The position numbers were made by a program, and so were the translations under genes. Under the pieces are notes generated by a model that made no database searches, had not been told where the DNA came from, and worked only from the letters and a program-made list of their open reading frames with translations. 64,000 nt of DNA from CAMCHP01 sp036835325. Lineage in GTDB: Bacteria; Bacteroidota; Bacteroidia; Flavobacteriales_D; Sanyastnellaceae. The stretch is from the NCBI GenBank assembly GCA_036835325.1, contig DAITMF010000004.1, positions 1 through 64,000 of the forward strand. Direction: 5' to 3'. Positions 25,401 to 32,606 of this stretch are shown here, one piece after another. Positions within the stretch are counted from its first letter, which is position 1. Every line of letters starts with the position of its first letter.

Positions 25401-25526
25401 TTCGAAGGCACCGGCATTGGACTGGCTCTGGTGAAACGCATCCTAGAAAAGCACGACGGACGTATCTGGGCAGTAGGCGTGCCCGATCAGGGAGCCACCT
25501 TCTATTTCGCGCTGCCCGTGCGTTAA
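22413..25526 (+). CDS. Multi-PAS, GAF-containing sensor histidine kinase
   Basis: 1037 aa, apparently soluble (no TM segments seen). About five PAS modules cover residues 15-615 (for example HFIRK-type YKSILSNLNGMAYRAKNNE near 135 and ALDAASDGIFIIDTT near 375), then a GAF domain (about 625-790), a coiled coil (LRILNEELEQRVAERTERLE), a HisKA domain with phospho-acceptor His in SYSVSHDLRAPLR, and an HATPase domain with N box (WHNLIANALKYS), G1 (DNGVGF) and G2 (GTGIGLALVKRIL). Phytochrome-kinase-like class. No response regulator is adjacent, so it is an orphan kinase; the signal is unknown. The ATG at 22413 follows a TATCTTTA element. Confidence 0.92.
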   Translation: MALETSSQPVYTDSNLVARPVVIRLNREGLIISHNETAAKLVELNSGAQHFNSFIHDRPWADDFFSRLTADGQATGEWRPNTNNVHLCYFFEGWTDGEYGYIVTVTDCSAEKNLEHRLKETERRYKSILSNLNGMAYRAKNNEVWTMEYVSDAAERITGVKAEDFTSGKTNPADIVHPDDLAKTRENLAKGFAANQPVHHTFRIITPDGQERWILEKCRAVFDRNAHITAIEGLLFDVSRDKERETRSLRNDETLRIFAEHLPFAVAMFDTEMRYILHSPQWLRNFRKTEPLIDQCHYDVFPGIPDRWREAHRAGLSGESRSSEADQVIWPDKREQWFKWQLHPWYTQEGAIGGIIIFSEDITEIRHNREEKNRIQHALDAASDGIFIIDTTTLKFLYANGGATRKTGYSTEDLLEMTPIDLNPAYDFEAFRTTIQNIGNQPNQIIVFETELFRKEGSAMQVEISLQLTDDVFNETACIAVCRDRSQQKIAEDLLAQSEARYRTIVSSMSDLIFVFSLDGRVVDVHSRSDELLMMPVPELIGKRIDEVVPVPLAQRYLRHANQLLKEKRIQRFEYDLTIKGRTFWYLAALNLHPDGDKVTANVVDITTRKEIEIELQHRESILSAVSAITNTLLTTSDWKQSMDRALSVLGKAANASRAYLFSVHRSNTDQLLFSQTNEWCNEGTEPEIDNPLFQNMPVLDFGYDRWVQSFIEGKPIFGAVEDFPANEQPILEAQGIKSLATFPFHLGKDWVGFVGFDQCVSNRVWSSSELEALRAAASAISTAITRQHTENQLRILNEELEQRVAERTERLENANRELEAFSYSVSHDLRAPLRAVVGFSNILLDDHADQLNDDGKRMLKVIESNTLRMGGLIDDLIAFARIGKQALSLHPIDMVHLIEEVLTDFKIDEAPHITVNVGELPQSVADQRLIKQVWHNLIANALKYSALSESPQIEVSGSIQGNEVVYAVRDNGVGFEMEYYDKLFGVFQRLHSNPEFEGTGIGLALVKRILEKHDGRIWAVGVPDQGATFYFALPVR

Positions 25527-25570
25527 GCCGCGAAACTTCCGCATCCATCCTCCAAAAAAAAACACGCCAC

Positions 25571-25587
25571 ACGACAAACCATGTCGT
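25571..25587. repeat. Intergenic hairpin ACGACA-N5-TGTCGT
   Basis: Perfect 6-bp arms (25571-25576, 25582-25587) downstream of the histidine kinase; the same hairpin type as at 15067-15085. No T run follows, so it is not a standard terminator. Confidence 0.45.
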
Positions 25588-25694
25588 TGCGGTTCAAAAT
25601 CCATCTACAAGCGTCCGTTAACAACAATTAGTGAATTCCTACGCCCGTTTTCCTGTGTGATTCGTATATTCATCATCGCAAAACCCTGTAGGAA

Positions 25695-25886
25695 ATGTTG
25701 GAATTCACAAAAAGCATCCTGACGAAAGTGAGTTTTGACCGCATCCTCTTCACCAAAGAGTTGAAGAAGGCGGTTAAATGGCTAAGTAAAGATGACTTGC
25801 ACCATTTACGCATGTGGTGCCAACAACGCTTCGGAGCTATCTACGGTGACGTCATCAACGAAACTTTCGCCGGCGTAGCCATTTAA
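25695..25886 (+). CDS. Small conserved protein, 63 aa
   Basis: 63 aa, no signal peptide, basic and helical (ILFTKELKKAVKWLSKDDLHHLRMWCQQRFGAIYGDVI). I believe similar short proteins with FTK..L.KVSFDR, an FxKEL helix, WL and W-C motifs occur across Flavobacteriia and Cytophagia, but no function is known to me. It has a 168-bp upstream gap with its own leader. Its TAA overlaps the convergent purK stop by two bases (TTAA). Confidence 0.7.
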   Translation: MLEFTKSILTKVSFDRILFTKELKKAVKWLSKDDLHHLRMWCQQRFGAIYGDVINETFAGVAI

Positions 25887-27025
25887 CGGGCCACAACCCG
25901 AACCGTCGCTTTCACGTCTTCAACGCGCTTACGCAACTCCTCGGCCGTATCGGCAAGCAAAGTCACGTGGCCCATTTTTCTGAACGGCTTGGTTTCTGAT
26001 TTGCCATACACATGAGGATACACCTTCGGTATGCGCAACAGCTCTTCCATACCGTCGTACACCACCGATCCGCTATGGCCCGGCTCTCCGACAAGGTTCA
26101 CCATGGCACCGAAACTGTGCGCGCGCGTGTCACCCAATGGAAGATTTAAAATTGCCCGCAAATGTTGCGCAAACTGCGACGTGTAGTTCGCCTCGATGGT
26201 ATGGTGACCGCTGTTGTGGGTGCGCGGTGCTACCTCATTCACCAGCAAGGCGCCGTCATCGGTCAAAAACATCTCAACGGCCAATATGCCCGTAAACGCA
26301 AAGGCATCAACCACTTGAAGGGCAAGCTTCGTCGCCGCTTCAGCCAATTGGTCACCAATGCTGGCGGGTGCAAACAGATAGTCAACCAGGTTCACACGCT
26401 GATCAAACACCAGCTCAACCACCGGGAAAGCCGCCGTTTCGCCATCGGCATTGCGGGCAACAATCACCGAAAGTTCTTTGGCAATTGGCACCAATGACTC
26501 AACAACACACGGAGCGTCGAAGGCATCAACCAAATCATCGGGTGTGCGCAACACCTTCACCCCTTTGCCGTCGTACCCGCCGGTACGCGACTTGAGTACG
26601 CACGGCAAATCATGGCTCGATAGCGATCGGCCGCTTTCTACCAAACGAAAATCAGACGTTGCTATGCCGTGATCGGCGTAAAATTGCTTCTGCAAGCCCT
26701 TGTCTTTGATGGTGGCAATGTGTTCAGGATCAGGACAAATACGCACTCCCTTGGCTTTCAAATCGCGCAAGGCCTCGATGTTCACGTCTTCAATCTCGAT
26801 GGTCAACAGGTCTTTGTCACGACCGAACGCCATTACCGTTTCGTAGTCACGAAAATCGCCGCAGGTAAAACTGTTGGCTAGCTCAGCGCAGGGCGCATCG
26901 GGCGCCGGATCAAGCACATGCACGTGCACATCCAAGTCAATGGCTTCAGGAATCAGCATTCGGCCGAGTTGGCCGCCACCTAAGATGCCGAGTCGAAACT
27001 GATTTCCGTAAAACGATGATTTCAT
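25883..27025 (-). CDS. purK: N5-carboxyaminoimidazole ribonucleotide synthase
   Basis: 380 aa ATP-grasp enzyme. Uses ATP and bicarbonate to carboxylate AIR to N5-CAIR in purine synthesis, upstream of PurE. The N-terminal nucleotide-binding stretch is RLGILGGGQLGRMLIPEA, the ATP-grasp lysine region is CVLKSRTGGYDGKGVKVL, the C-terminal catalytic region is LLVNEVAPRTHNSGHHTIEA. Length is usual. A -7 element (27043-27050) lies 17 nt upstream. No other purine genes are nearby. Confidence 0.95.
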   Translation of the reverse strand: MKSSFYGNQFRLGILGGGQLGRMLIPEAIDLDVHVHVLDPAPDAPCAELANSFTCGDFRDYETVMAFGRDKDLLTIEIEDVNIEALRDLKAKGVRICPDPEHIATIKDKGLQKQFYADHGIATSDFRLVESGRSLSSHDLPCVLKSRTGGYDGKGVKVLRTPDDLVDAFDAPCVVESLVPIAKELSVIVARNADGETAAFPVVELVFDQRVNLVDYLFAPASIGDQLAEAATKLALQVVDAFAFTGILAVEMFLTDDGALLVNEVAPRTHNSGHHTIEANYTSQFAQHLRAILNLPLGDTRAHSFGAMVNLVGEPGHSGSVVYDGMEELLRIPKVYPHVYGKSETKPFRKMGHVTLLADTAEELRKRVEDVKATVRVVAR

Positions 27026-27042
27026 AAAAAAAGGGTCGGCCG

Positions 27043-27050
27043 CAAATATA
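27043..27050 (-). promoter_or_regulatory. -7 promoter element TATATTTG of purK
   Basis: Exact TAnnTTTG on the minus strand, 17 nt upstream of the purK ATG. Confidence 0.5.
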
Positions 27051-27166
27051 CAGCACCACCCTCAAGGCGTTGCCATTGGCCATCGGTTTACTGCTTTCAA
27101 GTTGCTTCGCCTTCAAACGAGGCTGCTATTCTTTTCTTGGATGGATGAGGAAGGATGGTCGTCTGC

Positions 27167-29062
27167 TCAACGCTTCGGCGCCAAAAGAACCAACTCTGTG
27201 CGTCGGTTCTCGGCATGCAGTTCTTCATCGCATTCAACACCATCAGCGCACCCATTGCGGAGGACTGACTCGCCCATGCCTTTGGCCTCCAATCGGATGG
27301 CTGCCACACCTTTCGACGTCAAATAAGCCAAACATGCCGCAGCTCTGCGGTTAGAAAGTTCGAGGTTGAACGCGTCGGTGCCCCGGCTGTCGGTATGGCT
27401 CGAAAGCGAAGCCCGAAAGTTCGGATTGTTCTTCAACAAAGCCGCCAAACGATCGAGCTCAGCGCGCGCATCGGCGTTGAGTTCGGCACTGTTGAAGGCG
27501 TAGTACACGTTGCGAATCACAAACAGGTCATCGCTTCGGATGGCGATTGGGTTGTTGCGCTCATCGTTCAAGCGAATGGCCTCTTCGGGCGCTACACGGG
27601 TGTACACGACCTTTCCGTTGTTCACTGCAAGCTCAATCTCTTCACCTCGGTCAAAAATGACCATTTTCATCACCTTGCTGTTTTCATCGAACCGAAAGGT
27701 GTACTGCAGCTCCGGACTCAACTCATCGAATTTGAAACGTCCGCCTTCGGTGGTGTAGGTGAGTGCTGTAACGCGTCCTTCGCCGTCTTCAACGTAAATC
27801 ACTTCGCCGGCATTGACACCTTCGTTGCCAACGAGTTGCCCTTCAATGCCAATGTTCAACAGCCGACTGTCGTCGGTATTTTCAACAAGTTCAAACCGGT
27901 CTCCGTCGTTCGGTGGCATTAGTTCAAACAGAAAACGACCGTCGCGATCGGGCGCAAACACCATGATGCGCTTGCCCTCAGCGTTCACAATGTAAAGCAA
28001 ACTTCGCTCAAGTACCGCTTGCGGTGCGCCCTCGAAAGTCGCTCGGTAGCTTCGTTGAAGTTCCAAGGTCCCGATATCAAATGAACCGTTGCTTGCTGTA
28101 CGGTCTGACACCACCAATTCACCCAAGGTATTGCGCAAGGTCACTTGTGCATTTTGCACCGGTGTTCCCGCACACACCAATTCGGCGCGCAAGCCGTCAG
28201 CGAACACGCGTGGCCGGTCGCGGCGCAGGCGAAGCACGGCATCTGCGCCCCCGCGATCGGTTGAAATGAACGCGTTGTTATCGTCGAGCCAAAGCAGCTG
28301 GAAATCGTCACCAGCACTGTTGATCGGAGACGGTAAGCGCTCAATCGTGGCGTACTGCAATGAACGAGGCGTGGCATACACATCAAGTTTACCGGCGCCT
28401 CCGGTACGGTCGCTGCTGAAGTACACTTGGTCATCGTTCCATACCGGAAAAACTTCATTTGCCGGTGAATTGACTGCATTGCCGAGCGAAACCGGATCAC
28501 TCCACCCATTGGCCAAACGGTTGAGGTAGTAGAGGTCGAACTTCCCCGCACCGCCCGTGCGGTTAGAGCTGAACACGATTTGCTCTCCGTCAGCCGAAAC
28601 CGATGGATGGATGTTTCGTTCGCCGTTCGCGGCGGCGAGCACAAGTTTTACGCTGTCAATACCTGCGCCAGCAATGCGGCCTTGAACGAGGCTGCCTGCT
28701 GGGTAGCCGTAGGCACCATCGGCCAATGAAAAGAACACGGCATCGCCCCGTTGCGACCACGTGCCCACACATTCGATTGAATTCTCGGGCATGCCTATGC
28801 GCTGCGCTGAATCAGGTGGATAGCTGCTCCAGGTCTCACCGTGTTTGTGCAATTGGGTTTGTTCACGGCGCTCGGGCTGCAAACCTTCGTCGCTGATGCG
28901 CAGTGTTGACCTGCGTTCGGTTTGAAGCACCAAACCATCCGTGTGGAGGCCGGCTGCCCACCCTATGCCGTTGAGCTCAGGCAGCGGTTCTGCCGTCATG
29001 ACTTGGCCCGAAGCCGCGAGCATCCCCATCCATCCAAAAACAAAAAAGAGCAGCTTCTTCAT
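27167..29062 (-). CDS. OmpA-family protein with WD40-like (PD40) repeats
   Basis: 631 aa. Signal peptide MKKLLFFVFGWMGMLAASGQ, then three or more PD40-type blades (NIHPSVSADGEQIVFSSNRTGGAGKFDLY; EVFPVWNDDQVYFSSDRTGGAGKLDVY), carboxypeptidase-regulatory-like segments (about 310-450), and a C-terminal OmpA peptidoglycan-binding domain (about 510-625, SHTDSRGTDAFNLELSNRRAAAC). This is the PorE/SprE-neighbour architecture seen in T9SS and gliding loci. Start ATG at 29062 overlaps the PorP-type gene stop (ATGA). It is the last gene of a four-gene coupled operon and probably tethers the barrel complex to the cell wall. Confidence 0.88.
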   Translation of the reverse strand: MKKLLFFVFGWMGMLAASGQVMTAEPLPELNGIGWAAGLHTDGLVLQTERRSTLRISDEGLQPERREQTQLHKHGETWSSYPPDSAQRIGMPENSIECVGTWSQRGDAVFFSLADGAYGYPAGSLVQGRIAGAGIDSVKLVLAAANGERNIHPSVSADGEQIVFSSNRTGGAGKFDLYYLNRLANGWSDPVSLGNAVNSPANEVFPVWNDDQVYFSSDRTGGAGKLDVYATPRSLQYATIERLPSPINSAGDDFQLLWLDDNNAFISTDRGGADAVLRLRRDRPRVFADGLRAELVCAGTPVQNAQVTLRNTLGELVVSDRTASNGSFDIGTLELQRSYRATFEGAPQAVLERSLLYIVNAEGKRIMVFAPDRDGRFLFELMPPNDGDRFELVENTDDSRLLNIGIEGQLVGNEGVNAGEVIYVEDGEGRVTALTYTTEGGRFKFDELSPELQYTFRFDENSKVMKMVIFDRGEEIELAVNNGKVVYTRVAPEEAIRLNDERNNPIAIRSDDLFVIRNVYYAFNSAELNADARAELDRLAALLKNNPNFRASLSSHTDSRGTDAFNLELSNRRAAACLAYLTSKGVAAIRLEAKGMGESVLRNGCADGVECDEELHAENRRTELVLLAPKR

Positions 29063-29970
29063 TGGAAATAGCGAATGCTTTGGAGGGTTCGACGTTCGGA
29101 TTTGCCCCAGAAAATGCCCAGCATGAGCTCGTGATTGCCCGCTGTCGCCGGAGCAACCGTATACTGCATAAGGGGCCAGCCGAAATTGTATGCCAAGCGG
29201 TACTTGTTGCGTATGCGGTACTCGGTAAACGCGTAAGCCGCGGCGGCATGCCGATAGCCAAGTCCGAACCACAGGTTTTGCCGGTACCACATGCCTGCCT
29301 GCAGCTCGGGCAGCAGTTGGCGGGAAGTGCTGTAGCGCAAGGCGGCCATCAGACGCACGCTCCAGTCATCGTTGAGGGCATGGGTGCTACCCGTAAAAAG
29401 CGTGAGCTCGGCGACCTTTCCGGTCGTTGTAAGTTCTCCCCATGTGCTTTCGCGTGGCAAAAGATGCTGGGCCTCAACACCTGCAAACCACCGTTCAGAG
29501 CGGTACAACGCCGACGCATTCACCAGTGGTGCCACTTGATCGGGGGCCCCGATCAGCGCCGGATCATCGGCATGGAGGGCGGCAATGCGGTCGCGGGACA
29601 TTTTTTCGTAAAGCACACCCCCTCCAAGGGCGAAGGCCAATTCGCCTTTGCCAAGGCCGCTTCGCCAACTGATGTGGGCCACGGTGGCAGTTCGGTCAAA
29701 GGCGCCGAGTGTTTCAGCCATGGCCCTCACGCCAAAGCCCAAACGCCCATTCAAGCGGGTTTGGTAACTAATCAAAGCCGTTTGCGGAGCTCCTTCAACA
29801 CCCACCCATTGGTGGCGGTAGCGTGCATTGATGGCGCTGCGCTCGTACATGCCGGCGGCAGCTCCAATGCCGTCGTACAGATTGAACGATTGCATTGAAT
29901 ACACCCACTCGTGCTGCGCGTTCGCACCGAAAACCAAGGCCAAAAGCGCTATGAGCAAGCTGTACTTCAT
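29059..29970 (-). CDS. PorP/SprF family outer-membrane protein
   Basis: 303 aa beta-barrel of the type IX secretion PorP/SprF family. Signal peptide ends at GANAQ; the N-terminal YNLYDG-like region and repeated amphipathic strands (YQTRLNGRLGFGVRAM, FALGGGVLYEKM, LWFGLGYRH) match the family, with a C-terminal aromatic-containing end. Family members act with type B sorting-domain proteins at the cell surface. Its upstream neighbour is such a protein, and both junctions are 4-nt overlaps (ATGA), so the two are likely a matched pair. Confidence 0.87.
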   Translation of the reverse strand: MKYSLLIALLALVFGANAQHEWVYSMQSFNLYDGIGAAAGMYERSAINARYRHQWVGVEGAPQTALISYQTRLNGRLGFGVRAMAETLGAFDRTATVAHISWRSGLGKGELAFALGGGVLYEKMSRDRIAALHADDPALIGAPDQVAPLVNASALYRSERWFAGVEAQHLLPRESTWGELTTTGKVAELTLFTGSTHALNDDWSVRLMAALRYSTSRQLLPELQAGMWYRQNLWFGLGYRHAAAAYAFTEYRIRNKYRLAYNFGWPLMQYTVAPATAGNHELMLGIFWGKSERRTLQSIRYFQ

Positions 29971-30686
29971 TGCAGCAGGGTGATGTATCCGGTGAAACTT
30001 TGACCGTTCAAGTGCACTTCATAAAAGTAGGTCCCTTCAGGAAGCCGTGCACCGTTGTTGCCCACTCCGGTGAACACCACATTGGTGTTGTCGTAGTTGC
30101 TGGCATTCCAAACGAGCTGGCCCCAGCGGTTGAAGAGTTTTACGTCGTTGTTGATGTATTCGGGCAAATCAATGTTTCCGATGAACCACACGTCGTTGTT
30201 GCCGTCGCTGTTGGGTGTGACCAGTGTAAACACTTCAAGATCGCACGGCACCAATGCAGGCGTTGGCACTTGCAAAAGCTGCACATCTTCACAACCTTCT
30301 GTTGAGGTCACCGTTACCGTGTAGATTCCCGGCGCGATGGCGTCGTTTGCCACTTCATCGCCTTCTTGGGTTTGGATGAGGATGGATGCGATGCTTCCAC
30401 AACCTACACTGCTTGCCGTAAGTACGCCGTTGCTGCCGTCAAAACAGCCGGGATAATTGACTTGAAGCGCAACTTCGAAGGATGCAAAGGCATCGCTCTG
30501 TTCGAATCCGGATTTTAGACTGTAGGCTTCGCCGGATGCGAGGCGGTAGCCGGGCTCACCCACCGTTGAGCTGAACGATGGCGCGTTCACGGCGGCCGAA
30601 CCAATGACCTGACGCCCAAGTACCGTTTGGGCAACGGTAAACACTGAAGCCCATGCACAGAGGAATATAGTGAGCGTGTACCGCAT
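29967..30686 (-). CDS. Secreted protein with T9SS type B (gliding) C-terminal sorting domain
   Basis: 239 aa. Signal peptide ends at VAQ; the C-terminal ~85 residues (VTPNSDGNNDVWFIGNID...VKLFNRWGQLVW...GTYFYEVHLNG...YITLLQ) are a type B sorting domain. The middle holds a SprB-like repeat (about 95-145, GCEDVQLLQV). Exported by T9SS, probably with the PorP-type barrel encoded next. Start ATG overlaps the upstream stop by one base (TGATG). Confidence 0.88.
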   Translation of the reverse strand: MRYTLTIFLCAWASVFTVAQTVLGRQVIGSAAVNAPSFSSTVGEPGYRLASGEAYSLKSGFEQSDAFASFEVALQVNYPGCFDGSNGVLTASSVGCGSIASILIQTQEGDEVANDAIAPGIYTVTVTSTEGCEDVQLLQVPTPALVPCDLEVFTLVTPNSDGNNDVWFIGNIDLPEYINNDVKLFNRWGQLVWNASNYDNTNVVFTGVGNNGARLPEGTYFYEVHLNGQSFTGYITLLQ

Positions 30687-31714
30687 CAGTTGATTGAGCT
30701 ACGGGCGATCACCCACCAGTTTTGACCGTCGCTGATAATTTGCACGACCTCCTTCGTTGGGCCGCTAAGCGCGAGGTTCGCAGCACCTTCGATTGAGCTC
30801 CCCCCTGACGGAAGAATAAGTACCGGATTGGTGAGCGTACCCTGCCGTTTAACGGTGTACACGCGACCGGTACACGTAGTGGCCACAGGAAGGTTCAGGG
30901 TGACTGTTCCGCCGGTGACATTGGCGAGAATCACATGGTTGTTCTGGTCGATGTTGGCGTTGATGGGGCCTTCAACGAGCTGCACGGTGTAGCTTATTGA
31001 ACCGTTCACGTGAAGGGTACTTTGTGGGGCGTTGGTGCCAATGGCCACGGGCACCGGCGCGGCAACGATGGTGCTTCCGTTATATGTCCAGCCAGACTCT
31101 GCAAGCAGCGGCGAGAGATCAACCACGAAGGCCTCGGCACCCTCAACGATGTTCAGTTCTGTGCCAACCAATTGAAAAAGGTTGATGGCTTGGCCGGTGC
31201 TTCCTTCCACGAGCGGACCGAGGTTGACAGTCCACACCTCGCCTCCTTCGTTGATGGAAAGGGTTTGGTTGGTGAGCGTAACGTTGGTGATTTGGGCGTC
31301 AGAAAGGTCGGTTCGGTTGGCATAAAACGCGTAGGGTACCGAAAGCAGTTGCGATGTGCCAAGTAGATCGAAGAGACCGTTGCCTGTTTCGGCTTGCACG
31401 CGCAAGAAGTAGTTGGTTGCTCCCCAGTTGATGTTGGCAAATGCGGTGGAGTTTCCACCTCCGGTGGATGTCCCTTGACCAATTACGAGATCAAACAACC
31501 CGAAGGCATCGGTGGTGACGAGGTGGTCTTCTTCCCACATGAGCAGTCCCGTGGCGGAATTCGCCAAGATGCCGATGCGCACCACCACGTCAGAATCGGC
31601 GATGGGGGCAGCTTCGCTGTTGCGTATAACCGCTTGGTAGCTGATACCTGCGGGTGCTTGAGCGCTTGCTACCACGGCAACAAGTGCGAAAAGTGCTCCG
31701 AATAAATACTTCAT
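30686..31714 (-). CDS. Exported protein, first gene of the PorP operon
   Basis: 342 aa. Signal peptide to about residue 18 (VVASAQ). The N-terminal domain (APAGISYQAVIRNSEAAPI...LLMWEEDHLVTTDAFGLFDLVIG...LLSVPYAFYA) is the one common in Bacteroidota fibre- or tail-like exported proteins, often found before collagen-like or short repeats. The second half repeats LNIVEGAEAFVVDLSPL-type strands and ends in a jelly-roll-like segment. No sorting domain is seen. Coupled by one-base overlap to the type B substrate. Possibly a surface fibre component; not proven. Confidence 0.68.
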   Translation of the reverse strand: MKYLFGALFALVAVVASAQAPAGISYQAVIRNSEAAPIADSDVVVRIGILANSATGLLMWEEDHLVTTDAFGLFDLVIGQGTSTGGGNSTAFANINWGATNYFLRVQAETGNGLFDLLGTSQLLSVPYAFYANRTDLSDAQITNVTLTNQTLSINEGGEVWTVNLGPLVEGSTGQAINLFQLVGTELNIVEGAEAFVVDLSPLLAESGWTYNGSTIVAAPVPVAIGTNAPQSTLHVNGSISYTVQLVEGPINANIDQNNHVILANVTGGTVTLNLPVATTCTGRVYTVKRQGTLTNPVLILPSGGSSIEGAANLALSGPTKEVVQIISDGQNWWVIARSSIN

Positions 31715-31829
31715 AGTGACTGCCTGGAGTTCACTGTGAAATTAGCTTAGGGGCATTCGCTGCAATGTGGCACACCGATTTAGATTTGAACGTTCACGGG
31801 TGAATAACAGCCACTTGCCGAGACGGTGC

Positions 31830-32489
31830 TCATTCAGGCAAGTAGGGTGCAATGCGAGGTTTAAGGTCGTTGTACAGCACACCGAGTTTCACGCGCAGGC
31901 GCATTTCCCATATTGGCGCGGTGAATTGCTGGTCAATTTGTTTGTTGTTCTTGAGCATGAGTCGGATGCCGCCTCCGCCGCCTACGGCGAAATACCTCAA
32001 GAAGTGGTAATCAACAATCACTCCGGTTTCGTAGAGCACGATGCTGCCGCGGTTGAACGCATCGCGCGGACTTTCATCGGCTCGAAACTCACGCGAACGT
32101 CCGTATCCGAGTACAAAAGGGAAGGTGAGTTCCCAGTTCTTTCGGGCCACGGCCGAGTACTCGAAGTAGGTTGCGATGTAGTTCATGCGGAGTTCACGCG
32201 ACTCTTCGACACCGTTATCGAACCTGAAGTCGTAGGTATCGCCGTGGCGCATCCAGTGGTAGGCGAGCCCCATGTTAACACGACGGCCGAAGCTCACGCC
32301 GGCTTTGACGCCGTAGGTGCGAATGGGTCGTCCGGTGATGAACGCATTGCGTGTTGCGAGGTTTCCGGTAAGCTTCGGTGGTTGGGCAAAGCTTTCTCGC
32401 AAACTGTCGGCCAGGTTGTAATTGCTCGGTTGTGCCAAGGCGCATCCCATCCATCCGAAAAAAAAGAAGAGCAAAAAGAAAGTCCGCAT
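31830..32489 (-). CDS. Outer-membrane beta-barrel protein
   Basis: 219 aa. Signal peptide MRTFFLLFFFFGWMGCALAQ, then amphipathic strands (TYGVKAGVSFGRRVNMGLAYHWM, IATYFEYSAVARKNWELTFPFVLGYG, GVIVDYHFLRYFAVGGGGGIRL). It ends in KPRIAPYLPE. A small Bacteroidota barrel of unknown function. ATG at 32489 preferred over an upstream TTG. Its promoter and N-terminus are duplicated at 36847-36897. Confidence 0.75.
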   Translation of the reverse strand: MRTFFLLFFFFGWMGCALAQPSNYNLADSLRESFAQPPKLTGNLATRNAFITGRPIRTYGVKAGVSFGRRVNMGLAYHWMRHGDTYDFRFDNGVEESRELRMNYIATYFEYSAVARKNWELTFPFVLGYGRSREFRADESPRDAFNRGSIVLYETGVIVDYHFLRYFAVGGGGGIRLMLKNNKQIDQQFTAPIWEMRLRVKLGVLYNDLKPRIAPYLPE

Positions 32490-32519
32490 CCTTGACAATT
32501 CATGCCAAATATACGGACC
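32448..32519 (-). repeat. Promoter-leader palindrome, copy A
   Basis: 51-nt segment (32468-32518) matching 36847-36897 with four visible mismatches. On the minus strand it carries TATATTTG (-7 element, 32506-32513), the start codon of the barrel gene and the first signal-peptide codons, and continues into a GGATGGATG motif at 32448. Confidence 0.7.
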
Positions 32520-32606
32520 ACAAAAGTCGTACCACGCTTTGTTTCATTTTCAAACCCTGCGCTCGCATTGAGAAGCACAGCGTGAGAACTGTACTTTTTT
32601 ATACCG

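Noticed and set aside
20004..25526. Genomic island or prophage carrying the metal and sensor genes
   Set aside because: No integrase, att-like repeats, tRNA or shift in base composition was seen; genes look native.
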